Position numbers and translations under genes: made by a program | Origin: Thermoleophilia bacterium UBA2241 | GTDB lineage: Bacteria > Actinomycetota > Thermoleophilia > UBA2241 | NCBI GenBank assembly: GCA_002347645.1 | Contig: DDYF01000018.1 | Location: 1 to 50,751, forward strand | Reading direction: 5' to 3' | Length of the DNA stretch: 50,751 bases | Shown: positions 15,508-23,383 of the stretch, piece by piece | How positions within the stretch are numbered: the stretch's first letter is position 1 | How the letters are laid out: each line of letters begins with the position of its first letter | Notes under the pieces: model-generated | The model's database searches: none | Told to the model about the DNA's origin: nothing | The model's input: the letters and a program-made list of their open reading frames with translations, nothing else

Positions 15508-16217
15508 GGCGCCGTCCCTTCTTCGGCGGCCGCCAGCGCAGCCGGATCGGCACCGGCAGGGCGACCTTCGGCCGCGAGCACGAGCACCAGTGCGCGGGTC
15601 GGCGGCGGCGCGGGCCCGCCGCTCTTCGGCGCACCGGCCTCGAGCACAACGACGAGCGCCTCGGCAGGCATGGCCGCGCTCGACCACGCCGTCCATCCGG
15701 CGACCGTGCCCGTGTCGACACGGCTCCAGCCGTCGTCGCCGCACCGCGCCATCCACGCCGTGCGGCGGACCGAGATCTCGCCGATTAGGCTGGACGAGAG
15801 GAAGGCCCCGGCGTGGTCGCCGGAGGCGACGTAGCCGGGGCTCTCACCGTTGTACGCGGTGTCGGCGTGCGGGAAGAGCTCGCCCACGGCGCTCGGCGCC
15901 GTCGCGACACGCGTGGCGGGCCACGCTGCGGGCAGCGGCGCGAAGAACGGCAGGGCGCGGAGACGCGCGGCCTCGGCGCGCAGCGCCTCGTCGGCGGCCC
16001 CGACCCCTTCTGCCCTCGCGCCCGCGCGCCCAGCGGCGACTACGACCGTCGTGACGGCCAGGCACGTCACCATGACCAGGGCCGTCGCGGCGATGACCTC
16101 CATGAGCGTGAGACCGGCGGCCTGTGCGGGACGCGGGTGTCGCGCGCGTGGGGCGTGGGGCCGCGCGGGCCCGCGACACCCGTATCGCGCACACCGACTC
16201 CACTTCCCTACCGGCAT
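15504..16217 (-). CDS. PilV-like minor prepilin
   Basis: 237 aa. I chose ATG 16217 (MPVGKWSRC), giving a basic leader of about 34 residues before AGLTLMEVIAATALVMVTCLAVTTVVVA. The Gly|Leu cleavage site and Glu at +5 are typical of PilV/GspI-type minor pilins. The start overlaps the preceding gene by 10 nt and the stop overlaps the PilW-like gene by 4. The rest is Ala-rich with no recognised motif. Confidence 0.72.
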   Translation of the reverse strand: MPVGKWSRCARYGCRGPARPHAPRARHPRPAQAAGLTLMEVIAATALVMVTCLAVTTVVVAAGRAGARAEGVGAADEALRAEAARLRALPFFAPLPAAWPATRVATAPSAVGELFPHADTAYNGESPGYVASGDHAGAFLSSSLIGEISVRRTAWMARCGDDGWSRVDTGTVAGWTAWSSAAMPAEALVVVLEAGAPKSGGPAPPPTRALVLVLAAEGRPAGADPAALAAAEEGTAP

Positions 16218-16747
16218 CGCACGCACCCCGTGAGCTGCACGACGACCGTACGGGTGTGCGCGCCGGCGCCGAGAACAAAGCTGCCGGCGCGCGGCGTCGC
16301 GGTGCCCGGCAGCAGCGGCCAGCCGGCGCGGCCAAACTCGACGCGCGCGTTCGGGTAGTTGGTGGAGACGCGCGCGAGCAGGTCGCCGCGCTCCGTGACG
16401 CGCCAGCCATCTTCGGCCTGCCGCGCGACCTCGTAGGACCCGTCGGGCGCGACACCCACCGCTATGCGCGCACCGCCCGCCTGCGCGCGGGCCTGCGCCT
16501 CGCGCAGCACGAGCGTCAGGTGGCGCGCCCCCGCGTCGGCGCCCAGTGCCCGCCGGGCGCTGACGGCCGAGGGCACGGCGAACGCGCACAGTAGCCCCAC
16601 GATCGCGCAGACGACCACGCACTCGACGACGGTGAACCCGCGGAGCCGCGGCGCGGCAGGAGAGCGCCTGCCGCGCCGCGGCTGTACGGAAGGCCGCCGG
16701 CTACGCCAGCACGCTGCGGAAGGCCATGTTGAAGCCCGACACGGCAC
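16208..16747 (-). CDS. FimT/GspH-like pseudopilin
   Basis: 179 aa from GTG 16747, which has AGGAG six nt upstream. The N-terminal prepilin motif is RGFTVVECVVVCAIVGLLCAFAVPSAVSARRAL, with Phe at +1 and Glu at +5, and the following ARHLTLVLREAQARAQAGG is the GspH/FimT helix. The C-terminus has a TGCVRC Cys pair. The leader is about 36 residues, long for a prepilin, and its DNA contains a perfect 17-bp stem-loop. No ATG, GTG or TTG lies between the stem-loop and the motif, so no alternative start is visible. Confidence 0.7.
   Translation of the reverse strand: MPCRASTWPSAACWRSRRPSVQPRRGRRSPAAPRLRGFTVVECVVVCAIVGLLCAFAVPSAVSARRALGADAGARHLTLVLREAQARAQAGGARIAVGVAPDGSYEVARQAEDGWRVTERGDLLARVSTNYPNARVEFGRAGWPLLPGTATPRAGSFVLGAGAHTRTVVVQLTGCVRCR
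16644..16683 (-). other. Perfect 17-bp inverted repeat at the 5' end of the FimT-like gene
   Basis: Arms 16644-16660 and 16667-16683 are fully complementary with a 6-nt loop (agagcg). It lies inside the predicted leader-peptide codons, 65-100 nt after the GTG. In RNA it would be extremely stable. It could be an attenuator or mRNA-processing site within the long pilus operon; there is no T-run after it. Confidence 0.55.
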
Positions 16748-16958
16748 GACGACTCCTCACGCGGCCCGCGGGGCCGGGCGGCTCGTGGACTGGGGGCAGC
16801 TCACGGGACGGGGGCGGTCACTGGGCGGGAGTCCGGCGAGAGCCTCACGAAGATAGAGCGGAAGCCGCCCGCGCGGAAGGATGACGACCGCCGTCTCCGG
16901 TTGACGCTCACCGCGCGCCCGGTTCACGTTACCCGGCGGCCGCGGCCAGGCAGCTCCC
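16748..16958. other. Intergenic gap between pilD and the FimT-like gene, nothing recognised
   Basis: About 210 nt, G-rich, with no convincing promoter boxes, ORF or repeat. Near 16743-16756 it supplies the AGGAG site of the FimT-like gene. Confidence 0.4.
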
Positions 16959-17735
16959 TCAGCGGTCGGGCAGCGCCAGCCCCAGGTACGCCTCGATCAG
17001 CCAGCGGCCGACGAACAGGCACGCGACCGCCCCGGCGGCCAGGAACGGCCCGAAGGGTACGGCAGCCTTGGCGTCCGTCCCCTTGCTCATCATCAGCCCC
17101 ACCCCGACCACGGCCCCGCCGACGAAGCCCAGGAACAGCGCCGGGATCACCGCCGCCCCAAGGTACACGCCCATGCACAGGGCCATCTTGACGTCGCCCA
17201 GACCCATTCCCTCCATGTGGCGCACGCGCTGGTAGACGAACGCGATGGCCCAGAGGAAAAGCGCCGCCCCAACGCCCGCGACCGGCCATTCCCACCACGG
17301 GTCGTGATCGAGCCAGATCATGAGCGGCAAGCCGACGGCCGCCGCCGGCAGGATCACGACGTCGGGGATGATCTGGATGTCGAGGTCGACCTGGCTCACG
17401 AGGATCATGACGGAGACGAAGACCAGGTGCGGGACGAGCCACCACGAGAGGCCGTCGTAGGCCGCCACCAGGCCGAAGAGGACGGCGGTGAGCGCCTCGC
17501 CGGCGGGGTACCGCCAGTGGATCGGCGCCCCGCAGTCGCGGCACTTGCCGCGCAGCACGAGCCAGCTGACGACCGGGATGTTGTCGTAGGCGCGGATCTG
17601 CACCCCACACGCGGTGCAGTGCGAGCGCCCCCGCCAGATGCTCTCGTCGTTGGCGAGCCGCCACGCCCAGGCGTTGAGGAAGCTGCCGATGATGAGGCCG
17701 TAGACGACGGCGATGGCGACGAGCAGGGGGGTCAC
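16959..17735 (-). CDS. pilD: Prepilin peptidase / N-methyltransferase
   Basis: 258 aa, GTG start, polytopic membrane protein of the A24 family. The N-terminal domain has GSFLNAWAWRL and two CxxC pairs (CTACG, CRDCG) that bind zinc. The two catalytic aspartates are in DLDIQIIPD and GMGLGDVKMA (the GxGD motif). It removes the leader after Gly from the prepilins in this cluster and methylates the new N-terminus. It begins one nt after the stop of a pilin gene, so both are in the same operon. Confidence 0.95.
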   Translation of the reverse strand: MTPLLVAIAVVYGLIIGSFLNAWAWRLANDESIWRGRSHCTACGVQIRAYDNIPVVSWLVLRGKCRDCGAPIHWRYPAGEALTAVLFGLVAAYDGLSWWLVPHLVFVSVMILVSQVDLDIQIIPDVVILPAAAVGLPLMIWLDHDPWWEWPVAGVGAALFLWAIAFVYQRVRHMEGMGLGDVKMALCMGVYLGAAVIPALFLGFVGGAVVGVGLMMSKGTDAKAAVPFGPFLAAGAVACLFVGRWLIEAYLGLALPDR

Positions 17736-17736
17736 G

Positions 17737-18204
17737 TCAGGGGATCACGAAGGCGCCGGCGTTCTTGCGGTAGACGACGATCTGGTGCCTCCCCGTCGTC
17801 GCGAAGCTGGGCGCCTCGCGGTACAGGTACCGGCCCGGCGTGGTGTCTCCGGGACCGGCGACCGGCCGCATGTCGTCGCCGGCCGCGCCGAACGCGTCGT
17901 GTGGCCAGTCCGAGGCGACGATCGCTCCCGCGCCGACGAGCAGCGCCTTGTCGGCGGTGGCGGGCCAGACGTCGTCGCCGTCCTGCTCCACGGCGTAGGC
18001 GAGGACGGCCAGCATGATCGTCCTGCCGCCGTCGACCGCGTCGGCGTTCTTCGCCCGGTCGCGCTGCCCGATGTACATGGGCACGGCGATCGCCGCGAGG
18101 ATGCCGATGATCACGATGACGATGAGCGCCTCGATGAGGCTGAACCCGGCAGCCGGCGGCGCGCTCCGGGTGGCGTCAGCGCACCGCCCTTTCCACTCGC
18201 TCAT
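17737..18204 (-). CDS. Type IV pilin, paralogue of the main pilin
   Basis: 155 aa. Leader of 20 residues ending in Gly, then FSLIEALIVIVIIGILAAIAVPMY, nearly identical in the helix to the pilin at 20645-21070 (also sharing QRD.AK and the YAV block). Glu is at +5. The C-terminal domain has no Cys, so no disulfide D-loop. It begins with an ATGA overlap on the TPR gene and is followed directly by pilD. It could be a second major pilin or a minor subunit. Confidence 0.88.
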   Translation of the reverse strand: MSEWKGRCADATRSAPPAAGFSLIEALIVIVIIGILAAIAVPMYIGQRDRAKNADAVDGGRTIMLAVLAYAVEQDGDDVWPATADKALLVGAGAIVASDWPHDAFGAAGDDMRPVAGPGDTTPGRYLYREAPSFATTGRHQIVVYRKNAGAFVIP

Positions 18205-18938
18205 CCTCCGACCCCCAGGTCGTCGCGCAACATGTCGAAGCGCTCGGCCGGCATCGCCTCGCGCAGCGCGGCGAGGCCCGCGGCGCGCTCGGCCGGGTCG
18301 GCCGGCAGCAGCTCGTCGAGCGCCGCCACCGCCTTCTCGCGCGAGTACTTGTCACCGTCGGCGTACACCTGCGCCCACATGAGCGCCGCCTTCTCGCGCT
18401 CGCCGCCCTTGGCCGTGAGCGTGGCGGCCAGGCGGCCAAGGTACGCCGGGGCGCCCTCGACGGCCGCCGCCCGCGCGTACCAGTCGGCGGCGATCTGCAG
18501 CTTGTCCTCGCCCTGCCCGAACGCGTACACCAGGAACCCCGCGAGTGCCGGCACGTGGTAGTCGTCGCGGTTCGCCTCGGCGCCGCGCTTGAGCAGCTCG
18601 TAGGCCGCGCCCGGCTCCCCCGCGTCGAGCAGCGCGAAGGTCCCGAACTGGTAGGCCTTGACGAAGCGCGGGCTCAGGTCGGTGATGAGCGTGACCAGGT
18701 CGGGCACCGAGTCGAGCCGTTGGTCGGTCTTGATGTGCTCGCCGTAGTACTGGACGAGGTACAGGTAGTAGGCGTCGGCGATCGAGGTGCGGAAAGCCGG
18801 TGAGAAGTCCTCGAAGAACGACGCCGAGGGCACGAACACCCGCGGCTTGCCGGCGGCCTGTTCGGGCCGCGTCACCTGGTAGCCGACCACGAGCGCCACG
18901 CAGGCCACGGCGAGCAGAGCGACCAGCGCGCGGCGCAT
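18201..18938 (-). CDS. Membrane-anchored TPR-like protein in the pilus ABC module (PilG position)
   Basis: 245 aa from ATG 18938 (TGATG overlap with the permease). N-terminal anchor RRALVALLAVACVALVVGYQV, then helical repeats: FVKAYQFGTFALLDAGEPGAAYELLKRGAE, ADWYARAAAVEGAPAYLGRLAATL, EKAALMWAQVYADGD look like TPR units. A conserved-looking FFEDFSPAFRTSIADAYYLYLVQYYGEH segment precedes them. In Myxococcus a protein of unknown biochemistry (PilG) is encoded next to the PilH/PilI ABC transporter; this gene has the equivalent position, though homology is not shown. Confidence 0.6.
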   Translation of the reverse strand: MRRALVALLAVACVALVVGYQVTRPEQAAGKPRVFVPSASFFEDFSPAFRTSIADAYYLYLVQYYGEHIKTDQRLDSVPDLVTLITDLSPRFVKAYQFGTFALLDAGEPGAAYELLKRGAEANRDDYHVPALAGFLVYAFGQGEDKLQIAADWYARAAAVEGAPAYLGRLAATLTAKGGEREKAALMWAQVYADGDKYSREKAVAALDELLPADPAERAAGLAALREAMPAERFDMLRDDLGVGG

Positions 18939-19702
18939 CAGAACTCCTTGCGCCGCATGACGAACGCGGCGCCGATGAGCGCCACGGTCATGTAGGCCAC
19001 GAGGTACACGCCCCACAGTGCCACCGCGCCCCAGTCGACCGTCTGCTCGCCCACGGCCGCCGCCTTCACGTCGACGGCGCTGAAGTTGGGGATGAGCACG
19101 AAGACGACCCACGAGGCGGCCTCGGTCACGGCGCCGGCCCCGATGCGGCTCAGCGAGAGCACATTATGGCTGAGCTGGCCGGCGACGAACACGCCGAGGC
19201 CCAGCATACTCGAGAGGATCGCCGAGGTGATCGTGGAGAAGAACACGACCACCGCGACCACGGTGAGCACCTGCAGGTAGATGAGCGCCGTGGCGACGAG
19301 CACCATACCCGAGGCGCCCCCGCCGACGGCGAGCGTCATCAGGAACAGGAAGAGCCCCATGCCGCCGACGACCACGCCGAGCGTCGCCGCGAGGCCGAGG
19401 AACTTGCCGACGACGAACCCGCCGCGGCTCACGGGTTTGGAGAAGAGCACGAAGACGGTGCGCTTCTCGACCTCCTTGCGCACCAGCGTGGCGGCGATGA
19501 AGGCGGCGATGATCACGCCGAAGGCGGTCACGGCGACGAGGCCGAAGTCCTTCATCATGCGCCCGCCCTGCTCGAGGCTGATGCTCCCGAGCCACAGCCC
19601 GGCGACGATCATGAGCAGTGCGAACAGCGCGATGACGGTGAGCACGCGGTCGCGTACGGTCTCGCGAAAGGTGTTCAGGGCGATGGCGGCGACCTGCGTC
19701 AC
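18938..19702 (-). CDS. ABC-2 type transporter permease (PilI-like)
   Basis: 254 aa from GTG 19702 (GTGA overlap with the ATPase gene). Six hydrophobic segments are visible; RKEVEKRTVFVLFSKPVSRGGFVVGKFLG is the ABC-2 signature region. The N-terminus AIALNTFRETVRDRVL is also typical of this family. With the neighbouring ATPase it forms a transporter that in Myxococcus (PilHI) is required for pilus assembly; the substrate is unknown. The function in the pilus is inferred from context. Confidence 0.82.
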   Translation of the reverse strand: MTQVAAIALNTFRETVRDRVLTVIALFALLMIVAGLWLGSISLEQGGRMMKDFGLVAVTAFGVIIAAFIAATLVRKEVEKRTVFVLFSKPVSRGGFVVGKFLGLAATLGVVVGGMGLFLFLMTLAVGGGASGMVLVATALIYLQVLTVVAVVVFFSTITSAILSSMLGLGVFVAGQLSHNVLSLSRIGAGAVTEAASWVVFVLIPNFSAVDVKAAAVGEQTVDWGAVALWGVYLVAYMTVALIGAAFVMRRKEF

Positions 19703-20466
19703 GGCGTCGCCTCCGGCGCGCTGGCGCCGTCGCCGCCCACCACGCGCATGAAGAACGGCTCCAGGCCATCCGGGCTCTCGGCCAGCGCGCGCTCGACGGT
19801 GCCGGCCCACACGATGCGCCCCGCCTTCATCACGGCGATGCCGGTGCAGAGCTCCTCGACGTCGGCGAGGATGTGCGAGTTGAAGAGCACGGTGCGGCCC
19901 TGGTCGTGCAGGCGCTGGATGATGCCCTTGACCTCGAGGCGCCCGATCGGGTCGAGCCCGGTCATGGGCTCGTCGAGGAGCACGAGCTGGGGGTCGTTGA
20001 CGAGCGCCTGGGCGATGCCGATGCGCTGCAGCATGCCCTTCGAGTACTTGCGAAGGTGCACGCCGGCGGCATCGGTGAGCCCGACGTCGGCGAGCAGCTC
20101 GGTCGCGCGCTCCTCCGCCGCGCGCCCGCCCATGCCGAAGAGGCGGCCGCAGAAGGCGAGGAACTCCCGCCCCGAGAGGTAGTCGTAGAAGTACGGGTTC
20201 TCGGGCAGGTACCCGACGTCGCCCAGCCCCTCGACGGCCAGGTCGACCTCGCCGGTCGTAGGGCGCATCAGGCCGAGCAAGACCTTGACCGTCGTCGTCT
20301 TGCCGGCGCCGTTCGGGCCGACGAGGCCGACGACGTCGCCGCGACCGACCGTGAGGTCGACGCCCTTGAGAATGGTCACGCGGCGGCGACGGAGGCCCGT
20401 GACGACCGTCTTGGTGACGGCGCGCAGGCTGGCGAGGGGCGGGGTGCTGGTCGTGATCGGAGTCAT
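19699..20466 (-). CDS. ABC transporter ATP-binding protein (PilH-like)
   Basis: 255 aa. Walker A GPNGAGKTTT, Q-loop region GYLPENPYFYDYLSG, signature YSKGMLQRI, Walker B LVLLDEPMTGLD and the switch His in NSHIL are all intact. The RVTILKGVDL start and EFLAFCGRLFG are typical of ABC-2 (drug/lantibiotic/Gld-type) exporters. It is the first gene of the cluster ATPase-permease-TPR-pilin-pilD. The 178-nt gap upstream contains the pilA terminator and no clear promoter. Confidence 0.9.
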   Translation of the reverse strand: MTPITTSTPPLASLRAVTKTVVTGLRRRRVTILKGVDLTVGRGDVVGLVGPNGAGKTTTVKVLLGLMRPTTGEVDLAVEGLGDVGYLPENPYFYDYLSGREFLAFCGRLFGMGGRAAEERATELLADVGLTDAAGVHLRKYSKGMLQRIGIAQALVNDPQLVLLDEPMTGLDPIGRLEVKGIIQRLHDQGRTVLFNSHILADVEELCTGIAVMKAGRIVWAGTVERALAESPDGLEPFFMRVVGGDGASAPEATP

Positions 20467-20592
20467 CGGCGGGTGCGGGTCATGTGCAGGTCAATGTTCG
20501 CGGGTCGCGCGCCGGTCCCTGTCGCACCCGGCCGCTTGGCGCTGTCGAGGGGTGTGTGGAAAGGCCGTGCCCCGCGAAGCTCGGAGACAGGA

Positions 20593-20618
20593 GGGGCGGG
20601 GCCTTGCGGCCCCGCCCC
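20593..20618 (-). terminator. Stem-loop terminator after pilA
   Basis: Arms GGGGCGGGGCC (20593-20603) and GGCCCCGCCCC (20608-20618) form a perfect 11-bp stem with loop ttgc, 27 nt after the pilA stop. On the minus strand it is followed by tcctgtctc, a weak pyrimidine tract. It would let pilA be expressed as a monocistronic, abundant mRNA. Confidence 0.6.
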
Positions 20619-20644
20619 CTCGCTTGCTTCGATGGATCTGAGAC

Positions 20645-21070
20645 TCAGCGAACCACGAAATCGGTCGTGCCGCCCTTCAACCAGCCCTTGAGCGTGAAGT
20701 CGGGGAACTCCCCGCCAGTGTTGGCGGTGCCGACGCCCGCATAGTCGAAGTCGCCGTTGCTGTCAGCGGCGGAATCGACCATCGCGACACCGGTGAACGC
20801 GTTGTTCGGCCACTTATCGATCAAGCCGGCAACGGCCCCGCCAGCGGCGACTTCACCGGCCGGCGGGAACATGTCGTTGTGGTCGACCGCGTACGTCTCG
20901 ACGCCGATCTGGATGCTGTGCACGGCTTCCTTGGTCGCCGAGTCCTTGGCCTTGTCCCTCTGGTTGAGGTACATCGGGATCGCGATCGCGGCGAGGATGC
21001 CGATGATGACGATGACGATGAGCAGCTCGATGAGGGTGAAGCCCTTCTGCTTCTTGGTGAGACGCATCAT
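20645..21070 (-). CDS. pilA: Major type IV pilin
   Basis: 141 aa. A 10-residue basic leader (MMRLTKKQKG) precedes FTLIELLIVIVIIGILAAIAIPMY, the classical pilin helix with Glu at +5. The C-terminal domain (about 105 residues) has no cysteine and ends KGWLKGGTTDFVVR. I chose ATG 21070; the next codon is also ATG and AGGAG lies 11-14 nt upstream. Longer frames add an unrelated Arg-rich stretch. The gene stands alone between the sigma factor gene and the ABC module, with its own terminator and a sigma-28-like promoter. The short leader and solitary unit suggest this is the main pilus subunit. Confidence 0.92.
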   Translation of the reverse strand: MMRLTKKQKGFTLIELLIVIVIIGILAAIAIPMYLNQRDKAKDSATKEAVHSIQIGVETYAVDHNDMFPPAGEVAAGGAVAGLIDKWPNNAFTGVAMVDSAADSNGDFDYAGVGTANTGGEFPDFTLKGWLKGGTTDFVVR

Positions 21071-21388
21071 GCTGTGTCCATCTCCTCTCTCGTACTTCGG
21101 CCCGCTGCGGGCCCCTGTTCCTTGTGTCTTGCCTGCTGTACCTTGACTGCAATAGTCGCGCTTACGTTCGTGCCGCTCGTACGGATACCTGCGCGCCCTT
21201 CTGGCCTTCTGCGGTCTCCGCCACCTATGATGCCGGGCCTCCCTTCCCGCTAGACACGTCCGACGTCGAGAGTGTTGTCGGCAGTGACGGCAGTGGGCTT
21301 GAGCTTCGCACCTACTCTGCCCCACTGCACGGACGCTGGACTGGTACGAACGTCTAGGAGGTGGTCGACGAGCGGGCGACCGAGGCGC
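21071..21388 (-). promoter_or_regulatory. pilA leader region with a sigma-28-like promoter (boxes at 21275-21303)
   Basis: This 318-nt gap has no gene. On the minus strand CTCAAG (21303-21298), 15 nt, GCCGACAA (21282-21275) gives the same -10 box and spacing as the pilM promoter. The -35 differs from TAAAG at one base. A transcript from here would have an untranslated leader of about 200 nt, which is long and could carry post-transcriptional control; I see no known riboswitch in it. Confidence 0.5.
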
Positions 21389-22129
21389 TTAGAAGACCTT
21401 CTTGCCCAGCACGGCCTTGAGCTTGTCGAGCGCCTTGATCGACTCGCGCGAGACCTTCTTCTGGTTGAGCCCCATCTCCTGCGCGACCTCGTGCTGGGTG
21501 AGGTCCTTGAAAAAGAGCAGGTAGATGAGGCGGCGCTGGAAAGCCGAGAGCTTGTCGAGCGCCGCGTAGAGCGCGATGCGGTCCTCGATGGGCAGGGCGA
21601 ACGTCTCGAGGCGCAGGGCGTGGACGCGGCCGGCGTCGGCGCCGACCGCCAGGTCGTCGTCGTCGAACGGCTCGTTGCGGCTGTGGAGGTCGATGCGCGC
21701 GAAGAGGGCCGTCACCTCGAGGATACCCTCCTCGTTCACGTTGAGGGCCTCGGAGAGCTCGGCGAGCGTCGGCGGCCGCCCGAGCTCGTGCATGAGCTCG
21801 GCCGACTTCTCCTGGATCTCGCGATACAGCTTCTTGACCCACCGCGGCTGGCGCATGAGAAGCGCGTCGCGCAGGTGGTGGCGCAGCTCGCCGTCGACGA
21901 TCGCCGTGGCGTAGGTCGAGAAACGCGCCCCGTGCACCGGGTCGTAGCGCTGCGCCGCCTTGATGAGCCCCAGGTTGGCGACCTGCAGCAGGTCTTCGTA
22001 CGGCTCGTGCGCGTACGAGAACCGCTTCAGGATGTGGTGCAGCAGGTTCTGGTTGCGGCGCACGAGCTCGTCGAGCGCCGCCGGCGAGCGCGTCGCCGAG
22101 TAGACGCGAAGGAGCTGCTCGTTGTCCAC
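21389..22129 (-). CDS. Group 3 sigma-70 factor embedded in the pilus gene region
   Basis: 246 aa. Region 2: FSYAHEPYEDLLQVANLGLIKAAQRYDPVHGARFSTYATAIVDGELRHHLRD, region 3 around RPPTLAELSEALNVNEEGILEV, and region 4: AFQRRLIYLLFFKDLTQHEVAQEMGLNQKKVSRESIKALDKLK. Length and lack of region 1 place it with the SigB/SigF/FliA/WhiG group. It begins only 19 nt after pilC, so it is in the pilB-pilT-pilC transcript. Region 4 is divergent (FKDLTQHEVAQEMGLNQKKVSRE), so promoter specificity cannot be read directly. Its place between pilC and pilA suggests it controls pilin and pilus genes. No anti-sigma gene is adjacent. Confidence 0.9.
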   Translation of the reverse strand: MDNEQLLRVYSATRSPAALDELVRRNQNLLHHILKRFSYAHEPYEDLLQVANLGLIKAAQRYDPVHGARFSTYATAIVDGELRHHLRDALLMRQPRWVKKLYREIQEKSAELMHELGRPPTLAELSEALNVNEEGILEVTALFARIDLHSRNEPFDDDDLAVGADAGRVHALRLETFALPIEDRIALYAALDKLSAFQRRLIYLLFFKDLTQHEVAQEMGLNQKKVSRESIKALDKLKAVLGKKVF

Positions 22130-22148
22130 GGGACGGGCGCCTCCGGTG

Positions 22149-23363
22149 CTACTCCGACACGATGTTCATCATGTTGAACATCGGCAGGTACATCGAGATG
22201 ACGACGACGCCGACGATGCCGCCCACGCCGAGCATCATGATGGGCTCGAGGATCGACGTGAGCGACTTGACGCTCGCGTTCACCTCGTCCTCGTAGAAGT
22301 CGGCGATCTTGGCGAGCATGGCGTCGAGGGACCCCGTCTCTTCGCCCACCGAGATCATCTGCGTGACCATGGCGGGGAACACCGCGATCTTCTCCAGCGG
22401 GCCGGTGATGGACTGCCCCTCCTTGACGCTCTGCTGCACGTCCTTCATGGCCTCTTCGATGACCACGTTGCCGGCCGCCTGGCCGGTGATCTCGATGGCC
22501 TGCAGGATCGGTACGCCCGAGGTCACCAGCGTGCCCATGGTGCGCGAGAAGCGCGCCACGGCGAGCTTGCGCACGATCTCGCCGATGCCCATGGGGATGT
22601 GCAGCTTGGTGCGGTCCCACAGCTTGCGGCCGCGCTCGCTGCGCTTGAAGCGGCGCAGCAGCCAGACGATCAGGATGATGATCGGGAAGATGATGTACCA
22701 GTAACCGGTGAGCAGCTCCGAGAACCACATCATGATGCGCGTCAGCGTGGGCAGCTTGGCGTCGCCGAGCTCCTTGTACATCTCGGCGAAGATCGGGATG
22801 AGGAACATGACCATGCCGATGAGGACGAGGATCGCGAACGTGCCGATCATGATCGGGTACACCATGGCGCTCTTGACGGCGCGCCGGATGCTGTCTTCCT
22901 TTTCGAGCTGCGTGGCGAGGCGGTTGAGCACCTCGTCGAGGATGCCGCCGATCTCGCCCGCGCGCACCATGCTCACGTAGAGCTTGTTGAACACGTTGGG
23001 GTGCTTCTCGAGCGAGTCGGACAGGCTGAGGCCGGCCTCGACGTCGTTCTTGAGCTGGCCGATCACGGCGGCGAGCTTCTTGTTCTCGGTCTGCTCCTCG
23101 AGCACGTAGAGGCAGCGCAGCATCGAGAGGCCGGAGCTCACCATGGTCGCGAACTGGCGCGAGAAGACGGTGAGGTCCTTGGGCTTGATGCGCTGCAAGA
23201 AGGTGAACTCCATGTGGAGCCCCCTCTTGGCCTCGTTGAGGTCGAGCACGGTGAGGCCGCGGCTGCGCAGCGCCGCCGCGGCCGCAGCCTTGCTCTCGCC
23301 CTCGATCTCGCCGGTGGCCGAGATGCCGCGCTGGTCGAGCGCCTTGTAGGTGTAGCTGGCCAT
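22149..23363 (-). CDS. pilC: Type IV pilus inner-membrane platform protein PilC
   Basis: 404 aa with two GspF domains. The start MASYTYKALDQRGISATGEIEGESKAAAAAALRSRGLTVLDL is the N-terminal PilC/GspF region; FSRQFATMVSSGLSMLRCL and FSRTMGTLVTSGVPILQAIEITGQAAGN are the paired GspF motifs and GEETGSLDAMLAKIADFYEDEV ends the second. Three main membrane segments are visible. PilC couples the PilB and PilT motors to the pilin. It lies between pilT (20 nt) and the sigma factor. Confidence 0.97.
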   Translation of the reverse strand: MASYTYKALDQRGISATGEIEGESKAAAAAALRSRGLTVLDLNEAKRGLHMEFTFLQRIKPKDLTVFSRQFATMVSSGLSMLRCLYVLEEQTENKKLAAVIGQLKNDVEAGLSLSDSLEKHPNVFNKLYVSMVRAGEIGGILDEVLNRLATQLEKEDSIRRAVKSAMVYPIMIGTFAILVLIGMVMFLIPIFAEMYKELGDAKLPTLTRIMMWFSELLTGYWYIIFPIIILIVWLLRRFKRSERGRKLWDRTKLHIPMGIGEIVRKLAVARFSRTMGTLVTSGVPILQAIEITGQAAGNVVIEEAMKDVQQSVKEGQSITGPLEKIAVFPAMVTQMISVGEETGSLDAMLAKIADFYEDEVNASVKSLTSILEPIMMLGVGGIVGVVVISMYLPMFNMMNIVSE

Positions 23364-23383
23364 GTGTCAGCCCTCCCCGGCCC

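Noticed and set aside
17948..17955. GCCGACAA on the minus strand inside a pilin gene
   Set aside because: No -35 match at the right distance.
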